Source: a virus
IMG/VR virus record: IMGVR_UViG_3300044630_002352
Location: 1 to 26,036 of that record
Length of the DNA stretch: 26,036 nucleotides
Reading direction: 5' to 3' (one strand)
Shown here: in pieces, positions 3,970-11,913 of the stretch
Layout: each line of letters begins with the position of its first letter
Numbering within the stretch: the first letter of the stretch is position 1
Position numbers and translations under genes: made by a program
Notes under the pieces: generated by a model
What the model saw: the letters and a program-made list of their open reading frames with translations, nothing else
What the model was told of the DNA's origin: nothing
Databases searched by the model: none

Positions 3970-5070
3970 ATGTCTAAAGTTTCTGATAATCTCACAATCA
4001 CTTCCGTTCAAGCCCGTAAGGCTGTTCTCAAAGCTTTCCAAGCAAAGCGTCCCATCTTCTTGTGGGGCCCTCCCGGCATCGGCAAGTCTGAGGTTGTTCA
4101 AGAAATTTCTGATGAACTCGGTGGTTTTGTTATTGACTTGCGTATGGCGCAAATGGAGCCTACTGATATTCGAGGCATCCCTTACTTCAACAAAGATATC
4201 AACAAGATGGATTGGGCCGCACCCGTCGATCTTCCCGATGAAGAATTCGCAAAACAATATCCAGTGGTTGTTCTCTTCCTCGATGAAATGAACTCTGCAC
4301 CCCCGGCTGTTCAGGCTGCAGGCTATCAACTGATTCTGAACCGTCGAGTCGGTAAGTATCGTTTGCCCGATAACGTTGTGATTGTTGCGGCAGGTAACCG
4401 TGACTCTGACAAAGGTGTGACATATCGCATGCCGATGCCCCTCGCTAATCGTTTCTTGCACTTGGAAATGCGAGCCGACTTTACTGCATGGCAGAACTGG
4501 GCTGTTGACAAAGGCATTCACAAGGACGTGGTTGGTTACTTGTCTTTTGCAAAACAAGACTTGTACGAATTCGATTCTAAGTCTTCAAGCCGAGCATTCG
4601 CTACTCCCCGTTCTTGGGTATTCGTGTCTGACTTGTTGAAAGACGAGGACGTTGACACTGACACACTGTTCAACTTGGTTGCAGGTGCAGTTGGTGAAGG
4701 TCTTGCTGTTAAGTTTATGGCACACCGCAAAGTCGCAGGTCGTATGCCCGACCCAGCTGATATCTTGTCAGGTAAAGTCAAAGACTTGTCTGTCAAAGAA
4801 ATCTCGGCTATGTACTCACTGACAGTTTCTATGTGCTACGAATTGCGTGATGCACTTGAAAACAAGAAAGTGACCAACAAAGAATTCCATGACATGGCGA
4901 AGAACTTCTTCACATACATCATGGCTAACTTTGAAACTGAGTTGGTTGTTATGGGTGCTAAGATTGCACTCAAGACTTACAAACTCCCAATCGAGCCTAG
5001 CTTGCTTGGTGCTACATTTGATGATTTCCACAAGAAGTACGGTAAGTACATCGTGGAGGCTGGTAACTGA
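3970..5070 (+). CDS. MoxR-type AAA+ ATPase, 366 aa
   Basis: The start ATG 3970 follows AGGATCAC. Domains: helical lead-in (1-28), P-loop FLWGPPGIGKSE with Walker A GPPGIGKS at 33-40, Walker B VVLFLDE at 100-106, sensor 1 VIVAAGN with Asn143, and the arginine-bearing MPMPLANRF soon after; a helical C-terminal lid fills roughly 165-366. This layout and the absence of other domains fit MoxR/RavA-like ATPases, which act as chaperones that insert or remodel metal- or substrate-bound complexes together with a VWA-domain partner. The partner gene is present at 5626. The three genes between are small, and a terminator at 5091 separates the ATPase from them, so stoichiometry may be set by separate promoters. 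The client protein is unknown. Confidence 0.9.
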   Translation: MSKVSDNLTITSVQARKAVLKAFQAKRPIFLWGPPGIGKSEVVQEISDELGGFVIDLRMAQMEPTDIRGIPYFNKDINKMDWAAPVDLPDEEFAKQYPVVVLFLDEMNSAPPAVQAAGYQLILNRRVGKYRLPDNVVIVAAGNRDSDKGVTYRMPMPLANRFLHLEMRADFTAWQNWAVDKGIHKDVVGYLSFAKQDLYEFDSKSSSRAFATPRSWVFVSDLLKDEDVDTDTLFNLVAGAVGEGLAVKFMAHRKVAGRMPDPADILSGKVKDLSVKEISAMYSLTVSMCYELRDALENKKVTNKEFHDMAKNFFTYIMANFETELVVMGAKIALKTYKLPIEPSLLGATFDDFHKKYGKYIVEAGN

Positions 5071-5090
5071 TTCAGTTACTAAGCTTTACA

Positions 5091-5122
5091 GGGTGAGTGT
5101 AGCAATATGCTCACCCTTTTTT
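5091..5122 (+). terminator. Rho-independent terminator after the MoxR gene
   Basis: GGGTGAG (5091-5097) pairs with CTCACCC (5110-5116), with an inner AGCA/TGCT extension, followed by six T (5117-5122). Confidence 0.9.
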
Positions 5123-5135
5123 ATTAAGGATTGTT

Positions 5136-5288
5136 ATGTCAGGTAAAAAGTATTTTTATGCATTGGGGCAGAGTGCCCGTGCACGAGGTTTAACAAAGGA
5201 CCAAGGTATGGTTTTGTATCAGATTGAAGCAGGTGCAGCCTATGCACGAATCGCATTTGATGCAGGTTACCGAGGGTTGTCACTATGA
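5136..5288 (+). CDS. Unknown small basic protein, 50 aa
   Basis: ATG 5136, preceded by AAGGA (5126-5130), gives a 50-residue product starting MSGKKYFYALGQSARARG and ending with YRGLSL. It is basic and probably helical; the middle (TKDQGMVLYQIEAGAAYARIAFDAG) could be a two-helix hairpin. No family recognised. The stop overlaps the next start as ATGA (5285-5288), so the two are translationally coupled. It lies just after a terminator, so either readthrough or an unseen promoter drives it. Confidence 0.6.
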   Translation: MSGKKYFYALGQSARARGLTKDQGMVLYQIEAGAAYARIAFDAGYRGLSL

Positions 5289-5569
5289 ATAACGAAGAAA
5301 AAAAGCCATTAGAGGTTGTGTTTGCCCCAGGTTGCTTTGATGACTTTGATGGTACACAGGAAGAACTGGACGAAATGATTGCTGAGATTAATCGCCTAGC
5401 CGAAACAGGTGAACTGTTTGAACGATCACTTCCTGTTGATTTGGATAAACTCTCGGACGAGGAATTAGAAGAACTTGCCGGAAAGATGGGTATTGACCTC
5501 GATGACCTTAACGAAGTTGACCTTGACGAGGATGTAGTAAATCGTGCTACAAAACGGAATCTGCAATAA
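5285..5569 (+). CDS. Acidic protein of unknown function, 94 aa
   Basis: Coupled to the previous gene by an ATGA overlap. The protein starts MNNEEKKPLEVVFAPGCFD and continues with DDFDGTQEELDEMIAEI; I remember the VVFAPGCFD...GTQEELDE signature from uncharacterised proteins in phages and bacteria, but no function is known to me. The C-terminal half is very acidic helix (LSDEELEELAGKMGIDLDDL), which could be a protein-interaction or DNA-mimic surface. It sits between the MoxR ATPase and its VWA partner, so a link to that module is possible by position only. Confidence 0.7.
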   Translation: MNNEEKKPLEVVFAPGCFDDFDGTQEELDEMIAEINRLAETGELFERSLPVDLDKLSDEELEELAGKMGIDLDDLNEVDLDEDVVNRATKRNLQ

Positions 5570-5570
5570 T

Positions 5571-5599
5571 TTGACAGAAAATCTATTATTTGCTATAAT
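5571..5599 (+). promoter_or_regulatory. Sigma70 promoter for the VWA gene
   Basis: TTGACA (5571-5576), 17-nt spacer, TATAAT (5594-5599). Consensus hexamers, with AGAAAAT instead of ATAAAT after the -35. Confidence 0.9.
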
Positions 5600-5625
5600 A
5601 GACGCATAAACACTAAAGGACTAAT

Positions 5626-6909
5626 ATGAGCGAAGTTATTGACAAGCGCAAAACTAAAAAGAACAATGACAAGTTTGATAAACTTGTCGGTCCCACTGAC
5701 CCGAAAATTGATGCACAAGCACGTGAACGATTGGTTACAGCACGTATTGGTTTGCTGTTGCGCCATTCGTTTTTCGGTAACCTCGCAACACGCATGTCAT
5801 TGACCAATGCCGATGAATGGTGTAGTACTGCGGCAACTGACGGTCTCAAATTCTATTACAACTCCCGTTTCATTATGATGCTCAAGCCTAAAGAGGTTGA
5901 GTTTCTTGTGGCACATGAGGTGTTGCATGTAGTGTACGATCACATGGGTCGCCGCGGTACTCGTGACCCGCAACTCTTTAACATTGCAAACGACTATGCA
6001 GTCAATGCCGACTTGAAGCGACACAAGGTTGGTCAATTCATTACCACTGTGCCTTGCTTGTATGAGCAAAAGTATGACGGTAAGTCTTCTGAGGAAATCT
6101 ATGATGACCTTATGAAGAATGTCCAAAAGATTGATATCAATAGTCTGATTGACCAGATGATTGACGATCACCTCGACGGTGATGGTGATGGTGAATCTGA
6201 TGGTGACGGTGACGAAAAAGAAGGCAAAGGCAAAGGTCGTCCTAAGATGTCTCCTGAAGAACGTGAACGTGCCCGTCAAGAAATCAAGCAAGCTATTTTG
6301 AATGCCGCACAATCTGCCGAAGCAGGTACATTGCCTAAAGGTGTTGAGCGTTTGATTCGTAGTGTTACTGACCCAGTCATGCCCTGGCGTGAACTAATTC
6401 AGACTAACTTGACCAGTGCTATTCGCACTGACTTCTCTTGGATGCGTCCTTCACGCCGTGGTTGGCACATGGATGCTATCATGCCCGGCATGACTCCCGG
6501 TGAAGAAATCGATGTGGTCGTTGCTATTGACATGTCAGGTTCTATCTCTAATAAGCAAGCGCAAGCATTCTTGGGTGAGATTGGTGGCATGATGGATGCG
6601 TTCGATGGTTACAAGGTTCACGTATTCTGTTTCGATACTGAAATCTACAACCCTGCTGACTTCACTAGCGAGAATCTTGATTCAATCGATAGCTATGAGC
6701 CTCAAGGTGGCGGTGGTACTGACTTTGATGCTATCTTTGAATACTTGAAAGAAGTGGGTAATGTGCCCAAGCGACTGATTGTTTTCACTGATGGTTACCC
6801 TTGCGGTTCTTGGGGCGATGCTGACTACTGCGACACTACATGGATCATTCATGGTGACCCTAATCCGAATCCCCCATTCGGTACTTACGCACTGTATGAT
6901 GACAAGTGA
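5626..6909 (+). CDS. DUF2201/COG3864-type HExxH + VWA protein, 427 aa
   Basis: RBS AAGGA lies before ATG 5626. The N-terminal domain contains VAHEVLHVVYDH with His97-Glu98-x-x-His101, a putative zinc-peptidase site, then NIANDYAVNADL, typical of this family. An acidic Asp-Gly repeat linker follows at about 183-197, then a charged helix. The C-terminal VWA domain has an intact MIDAS: DMSGS at 302-306 (D-x-S-x-S), Thr365 in GGGGTDF and Asp389 in FTDG. The family is normally encoded beside a MoxR ATPase, as here (3970), and the pair is thought to act like RavA-ViaA or CbbQ-CbbO: the VWA protein recruits substrate, the ATPase remodels it. In a phage it could mature a virion or host complex; that is inference. 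It overlaps the next gene by 14 nt. Confidence 0.9.
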   Translation: MSEVIDKRKTKKNNDKFDKLVGPTDPKIDAQARERLVTARIGLLLRHSFFGNLATRMSLTNADEWCSTAATDGLKFYYNSRFIMMLKPKEVEFLVAHEVLHVVYDHMGRRGTRDPQLFNIANDYAVNADLKRHKVGQFITTVPCLYEQKYDGKSSEEIYDDLMKNVQKIDINSLIDQMIDDHLDGDGDGESDGDGDEKEGKGKGRPKMSPEERERARQEIKQAILNAAQSAEAGTLPKGVERLIRSVTDPVMPWRELIQTNLTSAIRTDFSWMRPSRRGWHMDAIMPGMTPGEEIDVVVAIDMSGSISNKQAQAFLGEIGGMMDAFDGYKVHVFCFDTEIYNPADFTSENLDSIDSYEPQGGGGTDFDAIFEYLKEVGNVPKRLIVFTDGYPCGSWGDADYCDTTWIIHGDPNPNPPFGTYALYDDK

Positions 6910-7138
6910 AAAGTTAGTTTACGAATCACCTGATGGAGGTAAAACAGTGTATGCTCGTAAAATGGGCGAGACTGATCGACACCTTCATTGGGTTGATCCT
7001 GTACACAAAAAAGAAGGAGAACTATCTGCTAGATGGTTTAAATTAAAAGAAGCCGTGTTCATGGCAGATAGTGATCCTACACTCAATGATGCAATAAGTA
7101 AGGTAGAAATGTTGTATGCCCTCAAAAAAGGATCATAA
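6896..7138 (+). CDS. Unknown protein, 80 aa
   Basis: Starts at ATG 6896 (or the adjacent ATG 6899), inside the 3' end of the VWA gene, with a 14-nt overlap and no clear RBS, so translational coupling is likely. An upstream in-frame start at 6779 would lie deep in the VWA gene and is rejected. The protein begins MMTSEKLVYESPDGGKTVYARKM and has the look of a small beta-rich fold (KLVYESPDGGKTVYARK) followed by a helix. Homologous short proteins are common in T4-like phages as hypotheticals (from memory). Function unknown. Confidence 0.65.
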   Translation: MMTSEKLVYESPDGGKTVYARKMGETDRHLHWVDPVHKKEGELSARWFKLKEAVFMADSDPTLNDAISKVEMLYALKKGS

Positions 7139-7481
7139 TCACTTTATTGTAATGTGGGACCATCTAGGTCTTGAATGCATATTTGATGTTAAAGTCGCAT
7201 TATATGAACTCGATAATTGGGAAAAGCTTAAAATACTAAGCATTCTAAAAGAAGAACGCCAGCCTACTCAGCCTCAAGGAATTCCCTTACAAATGATGAT
7301 CCTTCGTGCTAGGATGAATTCACACCGCAATTATGAAATTTATGAATTCGTTACTGGTATGGACATGGATGAAGTAAAGCAATTATTCAAGACAATCCCG
7401 CAATCTATCGTGGATAGTATTCGTAATGTGGGTCACTGTGTCTATAGTGATAGAGAAACTACAAAAAAGGTAATCAGTTGA
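7116..7481 (+). CDS. Unknown protein, 121 aa
   Basis: ATG 7116 overlaps the previous gene by 23 nt; a later ATG at 7152 is an alternative start and would remove the overlap. The product starts MPSKKDHNHFIVMWDHLGLE, contains a mixed alpha/beta N-terminal half and a C-terminal helix-rich part (MDMDEVKQLFKTIPQSIVDSI). No catalytic motif, membrane segment or known family is seen. It ends TGA 7479-7481, overlapping the next start as TTGA. Confidence 0.65.
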   Translation: MPSKKDHNHFIVMWDHLGLECIFDVKVALYELDNWEKLKILSILKEERQPTQPQGIPLQMMILRARMNSHRNYEIYEFVTGMDMDEVKQLFKTIPQSIVDSIRNVGHCVYSDRETTKKVIS

Positions 7482-7732
7482 GTGTCCATTCTACTATTGA
7501 AATAAAGCCTGAGGTGTGGCATATTAATAGAAAGCTAGACTTCAAGCCCCCGCACTTTGTCACAGCAAACACAGCAATAACAAGAGAATCAGCTAAATGG
7601 ATCGTTCACAACTTATCAGGACGTTATACCTTTATTGGATCAGAATCCATAGATGATTTCTTTGTGCCCATCACATTGCCCTCATTCGAAGATCCTACTG
7701 AGGCATTACTGTACGAATTAAAGTGGTCTTGA
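7478..7732 (+). CDS. Unknown protein, 84 aa (TTG start)
   Basis: The most economical start is TTG 7478, which overlaps the upstream stop as TTGA, a coupled arrangement; no ATG lies nearby in frame. The protein reads MSVHSTIEIKPEVWHINRK and ends LLYELKWS. It has aromatic and proline-rich segments (LDFKPPHFVTANTAITRES) and an acidic C-terminal portion (SFEDPTEALLYE). No family recognised. It closes the row of short genes that began with the VWA operon. Confidence 0.6.
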   Translation: MSVHSTIEIKPEVWHINRKLDFKPPHFVTANTAITRESAKWIVHNLSGRYTFIGSESIDDFFVPITLPSFEDPTEALLYELKWS

Positions 7733-7758
7733 CATTTATTTTAAGTCACAAAACCACT

Positions 7759-7766
7759 ATTAAATA
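7759..7766 (+). promoter_or_regulatory. Possible T4-late-like box (ATTAAATA)
   Basis: ATTAAATA in the 57-nt gap before the gene at 7790, followed by AAGGAG. A TTGACA at 7729 has no -10 at proper spacing, so this box is the better promoter candidate. Confidence 0.35.
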
Positions 7767-7789
7767 AGATTATTAAAAGGAGAAACGCT

Positions 7790-8476
7790 ATGAGTTTTTT
7801 ACGACACGTAGGCAAACACGGTGACCGCAAAGTTGCAGTTATTTTTAGAGAGGTTCCGGGCGAGCCGCATATGTGCTTGGTAACATATACTGAGTTACTA
7901 AATCAGCACATTCACAATCCTATGATTAAATGCATAGAATCTGACATTGGGCAGAATAGTGAGAATTTGGCTGACGCATTAAATCGAACTTACACGACAG
8001 ACGGCAATCCAATTTTACAAGTTTTGCACAGAGAAGGTCAGTTAAAGAAAGTCAACACCGAGTTGGTAATCATGACCCCCGCACCTAACACTAAGATCAA
8101 GTTGAATGAACTCAACAAGATTTTGAATGAAATGAAACAAGGTGAAGCCGCAGTTAAGCGTCTTGCTGAGATTGATAGCAGCCGCGGACTACAAGATCCA
8201 GCTGATGTTGCTCGTAGAATGCGTGGTAATCAAGCACCATCGCAAAATGTACAAAGTGCCCAAGGTGCATTGGCCGACAATGAGTTAGCAAATAACTTGC
8301 GTCAGCAAGCACAAAAGATGGATGCAGAGGCTAAAGGACTACTGGCAGAATCACAACGGTTGCTGAAAGAAGCCGCACAGATGGACGGAGGTGTACTTGA
8401 AACAATGTCTACTGCTTCTATCTCTGCTCAACCAAAGCGTAGAGGTCGTCCTGCAAAGGCAAAAGTAGTAGTATAA
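7790..8476 (+). CDS. Unknown protein with coiled coil and AT-hook-like tail, 228 aa
   Basis: Strong RBS AAAAGGAG precedes ATG 7790. Residues 1-100 look globular alpha/beta (start MSFLRHVGKHGDRKVAVIF). Residues about 100-200 are helical with Gln/Ala/Glu heptads (LANNLRQQAQKMDAEAKGL), probably coiled coil. The C-terminus is basic, ending PKRRGRPAKAKVVV, where RGRP is the core of an AT-hook that binds the minor groove of AT-rich DNA. A DNA-associated or scaffold role is therefore possible. I remember homologues as conserved hypothetical proteins in T4-like phages of aquatic bacteria, without a known function. Confidence 0.75.
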   Translation: MSFLRHVGKHGDRKVAVIFREVPGEPHMCLVTYTELLNQHIHNPMIKCIESDIGQNSENLADALNRTYTTDGNPILQVLHREGQLKKVNTELVIMTPAPNTKIKLNELNKILNEMKQGEAAVKRLAEIDSSRGLQDPADVARRMRGNQAPSQNVQSAQGALADNELANNLRQQAQKMDAEAKGLLAESQRLLKEAAQMDGGVLETMSTASISAQPKRRGRPAKAKVVV

Positions 8477-8482
8477 TATTTC

Positions 8483-8779
8483 ATGTCACCTGAATTCATT
8501 GCAAAGTGGGAACACATCTTAGAAGATGTTGAGAAACAAAAAATACCTGTACAGTTTATTAAAAAGATAATCGTCAAGCTTGAAGGTAAACGACAACAGA
8601 CAATTAACATTGAAAAGTTTCTCAGTCAAGGTTTGGACCCTGAACAAATTGAGGATGCAGTTGGTAGAAAACTGCACGAGCTTGACGATCAAATTTCGAC
8701 TGTGGAATTTGTTCTCAATGTTCAAAACATTGCTGAAACTGTTCAACCAGAGACTGATAGATTATTAAATAAACTATGA
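8483..8779 (+). CDS. Unknown helical protein, 98 aa
   Basis: ATG 8483 lies 6 nt after the previous stop, with no strong RBS. The product (MSPEFIAKWEHILEDVEK start) is almost entirely helical and charged: segments IKKIIVKLEGKRQQTINIEKF and LHELDDQISTVEFVLNV could pair as coiled coils. No Cys, no membrane segment, no known motif. It overlaps the DHFR gene by 4 nt (ATGA at 8776-8779), so it is in the same operon as the nucleotide-metabolism genes. Confidence 0.7.
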   Translation: MSPEFIAKWEHILEDVEKQKIPVQFIKKIIVKLEGKRQQTINIEKFLSQGLDPEQIEDAVGRKLHELDDQISTVEFVLNVQNIAETVQPETDRLLNKL

Positions 8780-10464
8780 AACTTATAGTAGCATGTGATC
8801 CAAAAGGTGGGATAGGCTACAACAACAAATTGCCCTGGAGTAAAATCGAGGGCGATTTGCCAAGATTCAAAAAGTTGACTCAGGGGCAAGTTGTAGTAAT
8901 GGGTCGAAAAACTTGGGAAAGTCTTCCCGTTAAACCGTTACCTAATAGAATAAATTTTATAGTGACCTCACAATCATTATCGCCTTTACCTTCCGGAGTT
9001 ATTTCAGTCCCCAACACAGAGCATTTTCGTGAATTCAAAAATGCGTGGATTATAGGTGGCGCACAGTTAATTAACAGTAATTGGGGCATGATTGATGAAA
9101 TACACTTGTCTAAGACCTTTAAGGCATATCAATGTGACACTTTTATTGATTTGGAAAAATTAACAACTGAATTTGATTGTCAACAAAAAGAACAGAATGC
9201 AGACCACATATATGAAATATGGACTAGAAAAAAAGTAGTAGAAGATACTGATAAAAAATTAGTAGAAGATATTGATATTATTCCTATTGAGTATTTTGAA
9301 TATCCCACACACGAAACACATTGGCTACCAACCGTACTTTCTTATAAAATAGAAGAATGTTTGTTTGTGCCAGTATGGATGCCAATGAAGGAACATTTTC
9401 AGATTTCTAAGGGAACCTATTCCGTAAAACAAATGGCTGAAAGTATATTGCATTATTGGAGAAACGGAACTTACAAGAGGATTGTCTTCTTGTCGTATAC
9501 TGAGGCTTTTAGTGTTTCTTATATAAAGCCAATGAATAAGATTATAAACTACCTACATAAAAACTACCGACTTACATTAGATAAATTTTTATATGTAGCG
9601 GGAGCACATCCAACAGTTTATAATATTGAAAAATATAAAGAAATATGTAATACTGTTGGCATTCATCCAGTTGAGATGATTTTAGTAAACTCTATGGAAA
9701 TAGAATTAAACTTTCAGGGCGCATCTGCAAAGGTAGACTTTGACCAAGTACTTACAACACCTAGAAAAAAACTCAAAAAGTTTACCTCGCTAAACGGTGT
9801 ACCTGGAGTTTTCAGGGTTATGTTAACTGGTCAACTTTTAAAGCATGATCTTTTAGATCAGTCATACTACACATTTTGGTTTAATAAAAAAGGAACAGGA
9901 ACTGTTATTGGACAAAACTACATTGATTTGTCTAAGAAACAGTTTCCCAATATAGCAAAAGAATCAGTTGAGATCCTGGATCAATACCGAGATTCATTCC
10001 CCATGCATTTGTACACACCGGTGACTGCCCCATATAGCCAGCAGGATATTTTCTTGTACAACACTTCTTATTTTTCATTAGTAGCAGAAACAGTGTTTGC
10101 GGAAAACAAAGGATTATATGATGATATTTTTTATGACTGTTATGACTTTAGCGAAAAGCTGTTCAGGCCTGTAAAATTCAAACACCCTTTTATATTGGCT
10201 GCAAGACCATATAGTTTGAAGGTTTTAAGAGAATATGGGTACAAAACATTTCACCCGTACATCAATGAAAACTACGATCTGATAGAAAATGATGAGGAAC
10301 GGTTGCTTGCTATTGTAGAAGAGGTAAAAAGACTTTGCACTTTCAACGATGACCAATGGTTAACTTGGCAAAAAAATATTAAAGATATTGTAGAACACAA
10401 CTTCCAAGTATTAAACAATATAGGCATTAAAACACTATCGTCAATACCAAAAGATGTTGAATGA
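8776..10464 (+). CDS. Dihydrofolate reductase fused to a large unknown domain, 562 aa
   Basis: Residues 1-152 are a complete DHFR: LIVACDPKGGIGYNNKLPW (Met20-loop region), DLPRFKKLTQGQ, VVMGRKTWESLP (NADPH-binding) and WIIGGAQL. DHFR regenerates tetrahydrofolate for thymidylate synthesis, and thymidylate synthase is the next gene. A short linker with a near-repeat (VVEDTDK / LVEDIDI, about 154-167) leads to about 395 extra residues. This part has mixed alpha/beta sequence with FILAARPYSLKVLREYGYKTF and an acidic ENDEERLLAIVEEVK near its end; it faintly recalls glycosyltransferase-like or uncharacterised phage proteins, but I cannot name it. Ordinary phage DHFRs are 160-200 aa, so the fusion is notable. 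A sequencing join of two genes is unlikely: the frame is continuous with consistent codon use. Confidence 0.88.
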   Translation: MKLIVACDPKGGIGYNNKLPWSKIEGDLPRFKKLTQGQVVVMGRKTWESLPVKPLPNRINFIVTSQSLSPLPSGVISVPNTEHFREFKNAWIIGGAQLINSNWGMIDEIHLSKTFKAYQCDTFIDLEKLTTEFDCQQKEQNADHIYEIWTRKKVVEDTDKKLVEDIDIIPIEYFEYPTHETHWLPTVLSYKIEECLFVPVWMPMKEHFQISKGTYSVKQMAESILHYWRNGTYKRIVFLSYTEAFSVSYIKPMNKIINYLHKNYRLTLDKFLYVAGAHPTVYNIEKYKEICNTVGIHPVEMILVNSMEIELNFQGASAKVDFDQVLTTPRKKLKKFTSLNGVPGVFRVMLTGQLLKHDLLDQSYYTFWFNKKGTGTVIGQNYIDLSKKQFPNIAKESVEILDQYRDSFPMHLYTPVTAPYSQQDIFLYNTSYFSLVAETVFAENKGLYDDIFYDCYDFSEKLFRPVKFKHPFILAARPYSLKVLREYGYKTFHPYINENYDLIENDEERLLAIVEEVKRLCTFNDDQWLTWQKNIKDIVEHNFQVLNNIGIKTLSSIPKDVE

Positions 10465-10501
10465 CTGCGGACAACCTGTTACAATTAATAAAAGAAATCA
10501 C

Positions 10502-11374
10502 ATGAAACAATATCACGATTTACTACAAGACATACTAGACAATGGAGAACTTAAAGATGACAGAACTGGTGTTGGCACCTATAGTGTTTTTGGCCGTAAT
10601 CTTCGCTTTGATTTGCGTAGAGGCTTTCCCGCTATCACTACTAAAAAACTTGCATGGAAAGCTTGTGTCGGTGAGCTTTTATGGTTTATTGAAGGCTCTA
10701 GTGATGAACGTAGACTGGCAGAACTCACCCATGGCACTGCCGAAGGGAAGGTTACTATCTGGACCCCGAATGCGCTTGCGCCGTATTGGAAACCAAAAGC
10801 GAAATTTGAGGGTGATCTCGGTAGGGTCTACGGTGTTCAATGGCGCCATTGGCAAAAGTATAAGTGGAACGAACAAGCAAACTCGCATGAGATTAATGAA
10901 GTAGATCAACTAACGAATTTGTTAGAAGGGTTAGTTAAAGACCCAAATGGGCGCAGACACATTCTTAGTGCATGGAACGTGAGTGAGTTAGACCAAATGG
11001 CATTGCCCCCTTGTCATGTTATGAGTCAATTCTATGTCAACAAAAATAAAGAACTATCTTGTCATATGTACCAGCGTAGTGTGGATGTGTTTCTTGGCTT
11101 ACCTTTTAACATTAGCAGCTATGCATTACTCACTCATCTAATTGCACATCATACTGGATTAAAAGTAGGTGAGTTGATTATCAGTACAGGTGATACTCAT
11201 ATCTACAAAGACCATGTTGAACAAGTTAAAGAACAACTAACCCGTGAAGCATTTCCTGCACCGTTGTTGATGTTGAATTCACAAAAGAACAACATTTTTG
11301 AAATGACTATGCAAGACATTCACTTAGAGAACTATCAAAGTCACGGTCAGATTAAAGCGAACATGGCGGTGTAA
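10502..11374 (+). CDS. thyA: Thymidylate synthase, 290 aa
   Basis: ThyA converts dUMP to dTMP with methylene-tetrahydrofolate. ATG 10502 gives MKQYHDLLQDILDNGELKDD, the normal N-terminus of the family; an in-frame ATG at 10454 overlapping the DHFR end adds 16 residues unlike the family and is rejected. Signatures: DRTGVGT (20-26), the folate/dUMP region AITTKKLAWK and ELLWFIEGS, the catalytic Cys171 in ALPPCHVMSQFYV, and RSVDVFLGLPFNI (192-204). It is slightly longer than E. coli ThyA (264 aa), with an insert after TPNALAPYW. With DHFR upstream it forms the classical phage thymidylate pair (T4 frd-td order), supporting a DNA-synthesis operon. Confidence 0.97.
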   Translation: MKQYHDLLQDILDNGELKDDRTGVGTYSVFGRNLRFDLRRGFPAITTKKLAWKACVGELLWFIEGSSDERRLAELTHGTAEGKVTIWTPNALAPYWKPKAKFEGDLGRVYGVQWRHWQKYKWNEQANSHEINEVDQLTNLLEGLVKDPNGRRHILSAWNVSELDQMALPPCHVMSQFYVNKNKELSCHMYQRSVDVFLGLPFNISSYALLTHLIAHHTGLKVGELIISTGDTHIYKDHVEQVKEQLTREAFPAPLLMLNSQKNNIFEMTMQDIHLENYQSHGQIKANMAV

Positions 11375-11376
11375 TT

Positions 11377-11913
11377 ATGAAACGTGAAGAAATGATTCAT
11401 TCCCCTCAACAAACTGGCCCGGTTAGAGTATTGGGTCCGGTTGATATTGAACAATTGAAACAATCATTACCCTCATTTATTGAAAAAGCACAAGCAGGTA
11501 CTACTCAACAAGGTCTACGATGGGCAGGAGATTTTGAGGGTATTAGTGATTTGAGATATAGTACTAATCCAAAAAAAATTGGAGAAGAAGATTTTAAAGA
11601 TTGGATTGCGGGTACAGAATACTTGCAATCTGTTGCTAAATCATTTAACATACGTGATGTAGGTCGTGTTAGAATGCTTATGATGAAATCTAGAACGACA
11701 TATTCATTACATCACGATCCTGACTTATGGAGAGTACACATTCCCTTGATTACTAATCCTGACTCGTTTGTGTTTGTTCACGGTAAGATGTGGCATATGG
11801 AACCCGGTTTCGCATATCTTATGCGGGTAGAACATCATCATTTAGCAGTTAATGCAGGTAATGAGAATCGTATTCATATTGTATTTGACTATTGCGAGAA
11901 CTTAGCAGTATGA
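11377..11913 (+). CDS. Aspartyl/asparaginyl beta-hydroxylase-like oxygenase, 178 aa
   Basis: ATG 11377 comes 2 nt after thyA. The C-terminal half matches the double-stranded beta-helix of 2-oxoglutarate/Fe(II) oxygenases of the Asp/Asn hydroxylase type: YSLHHDPDLWRVHIPL provides the H-x-D iron ligands (His112, Asp114), and VEHHHLAVNAGNENRIHIVFD provides the distal His (154 or 155) and the Arg165 that binds 2-oxoglutarate. The N-terminal 100 residues contain RWAGDFEGISDLRYS. Such proteins are common in T4-like phages of marine and freshwater bacteria; the substrate is unknown. Position beside sugar/amino-sugar type genes hints at surface or small-molecule modification, but that is inference. 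Confidence 0.8.
   Translation: MKREEMIHSPQQTGPVRVLGPVDIEQLKQSLPSFIEKAQAGTTQQGLRWAGDFEGISDLRYSTNPKKIGEEDFKDWIAGTEYLQSVAKSFNIRDVGRVRMLMMKSRTTYSLHHDPDLWRVHIPLITNPDSFVFVHGKMWHMEPGFAYLMRVEHHHLAVNAGNENRIHIVFDYCENLAV

Noticed and set aside
3964-4557. Long minus-strand frame (197 codons) within the MoxR gene
   Set aside because: It is the shadow of the ATPase gene, whose motifs are clear in the + frame; no RBS or promoter on the minus strand.
6170-6215. Short tandem repeat (GGTGAT-like units) as a regulatory or recombination repeat
   Set aside because: It simply encodes the Asp-Gly linker of the VWA protein.
5797-6312. Minus-strand frame of 171 codons in the VWA gene
   Set aside because: Shadow of the + frame; the stretch corresponds to the Asp-Gly repeats read backwards.
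7729-7734. TTGACA as -35 of another early promoter
   Set aside because: No -10 box at 16-18 nt (the nearest TATTAA is 23 nt away) and the hexamer is partly the stop codon of the gene ending at 7732.
10542-10904. Plus-strand frame of 120 codons inside thyA
   Set aside because: Out of frame with well-conserved thymidylate synthase sequence; no RBS.
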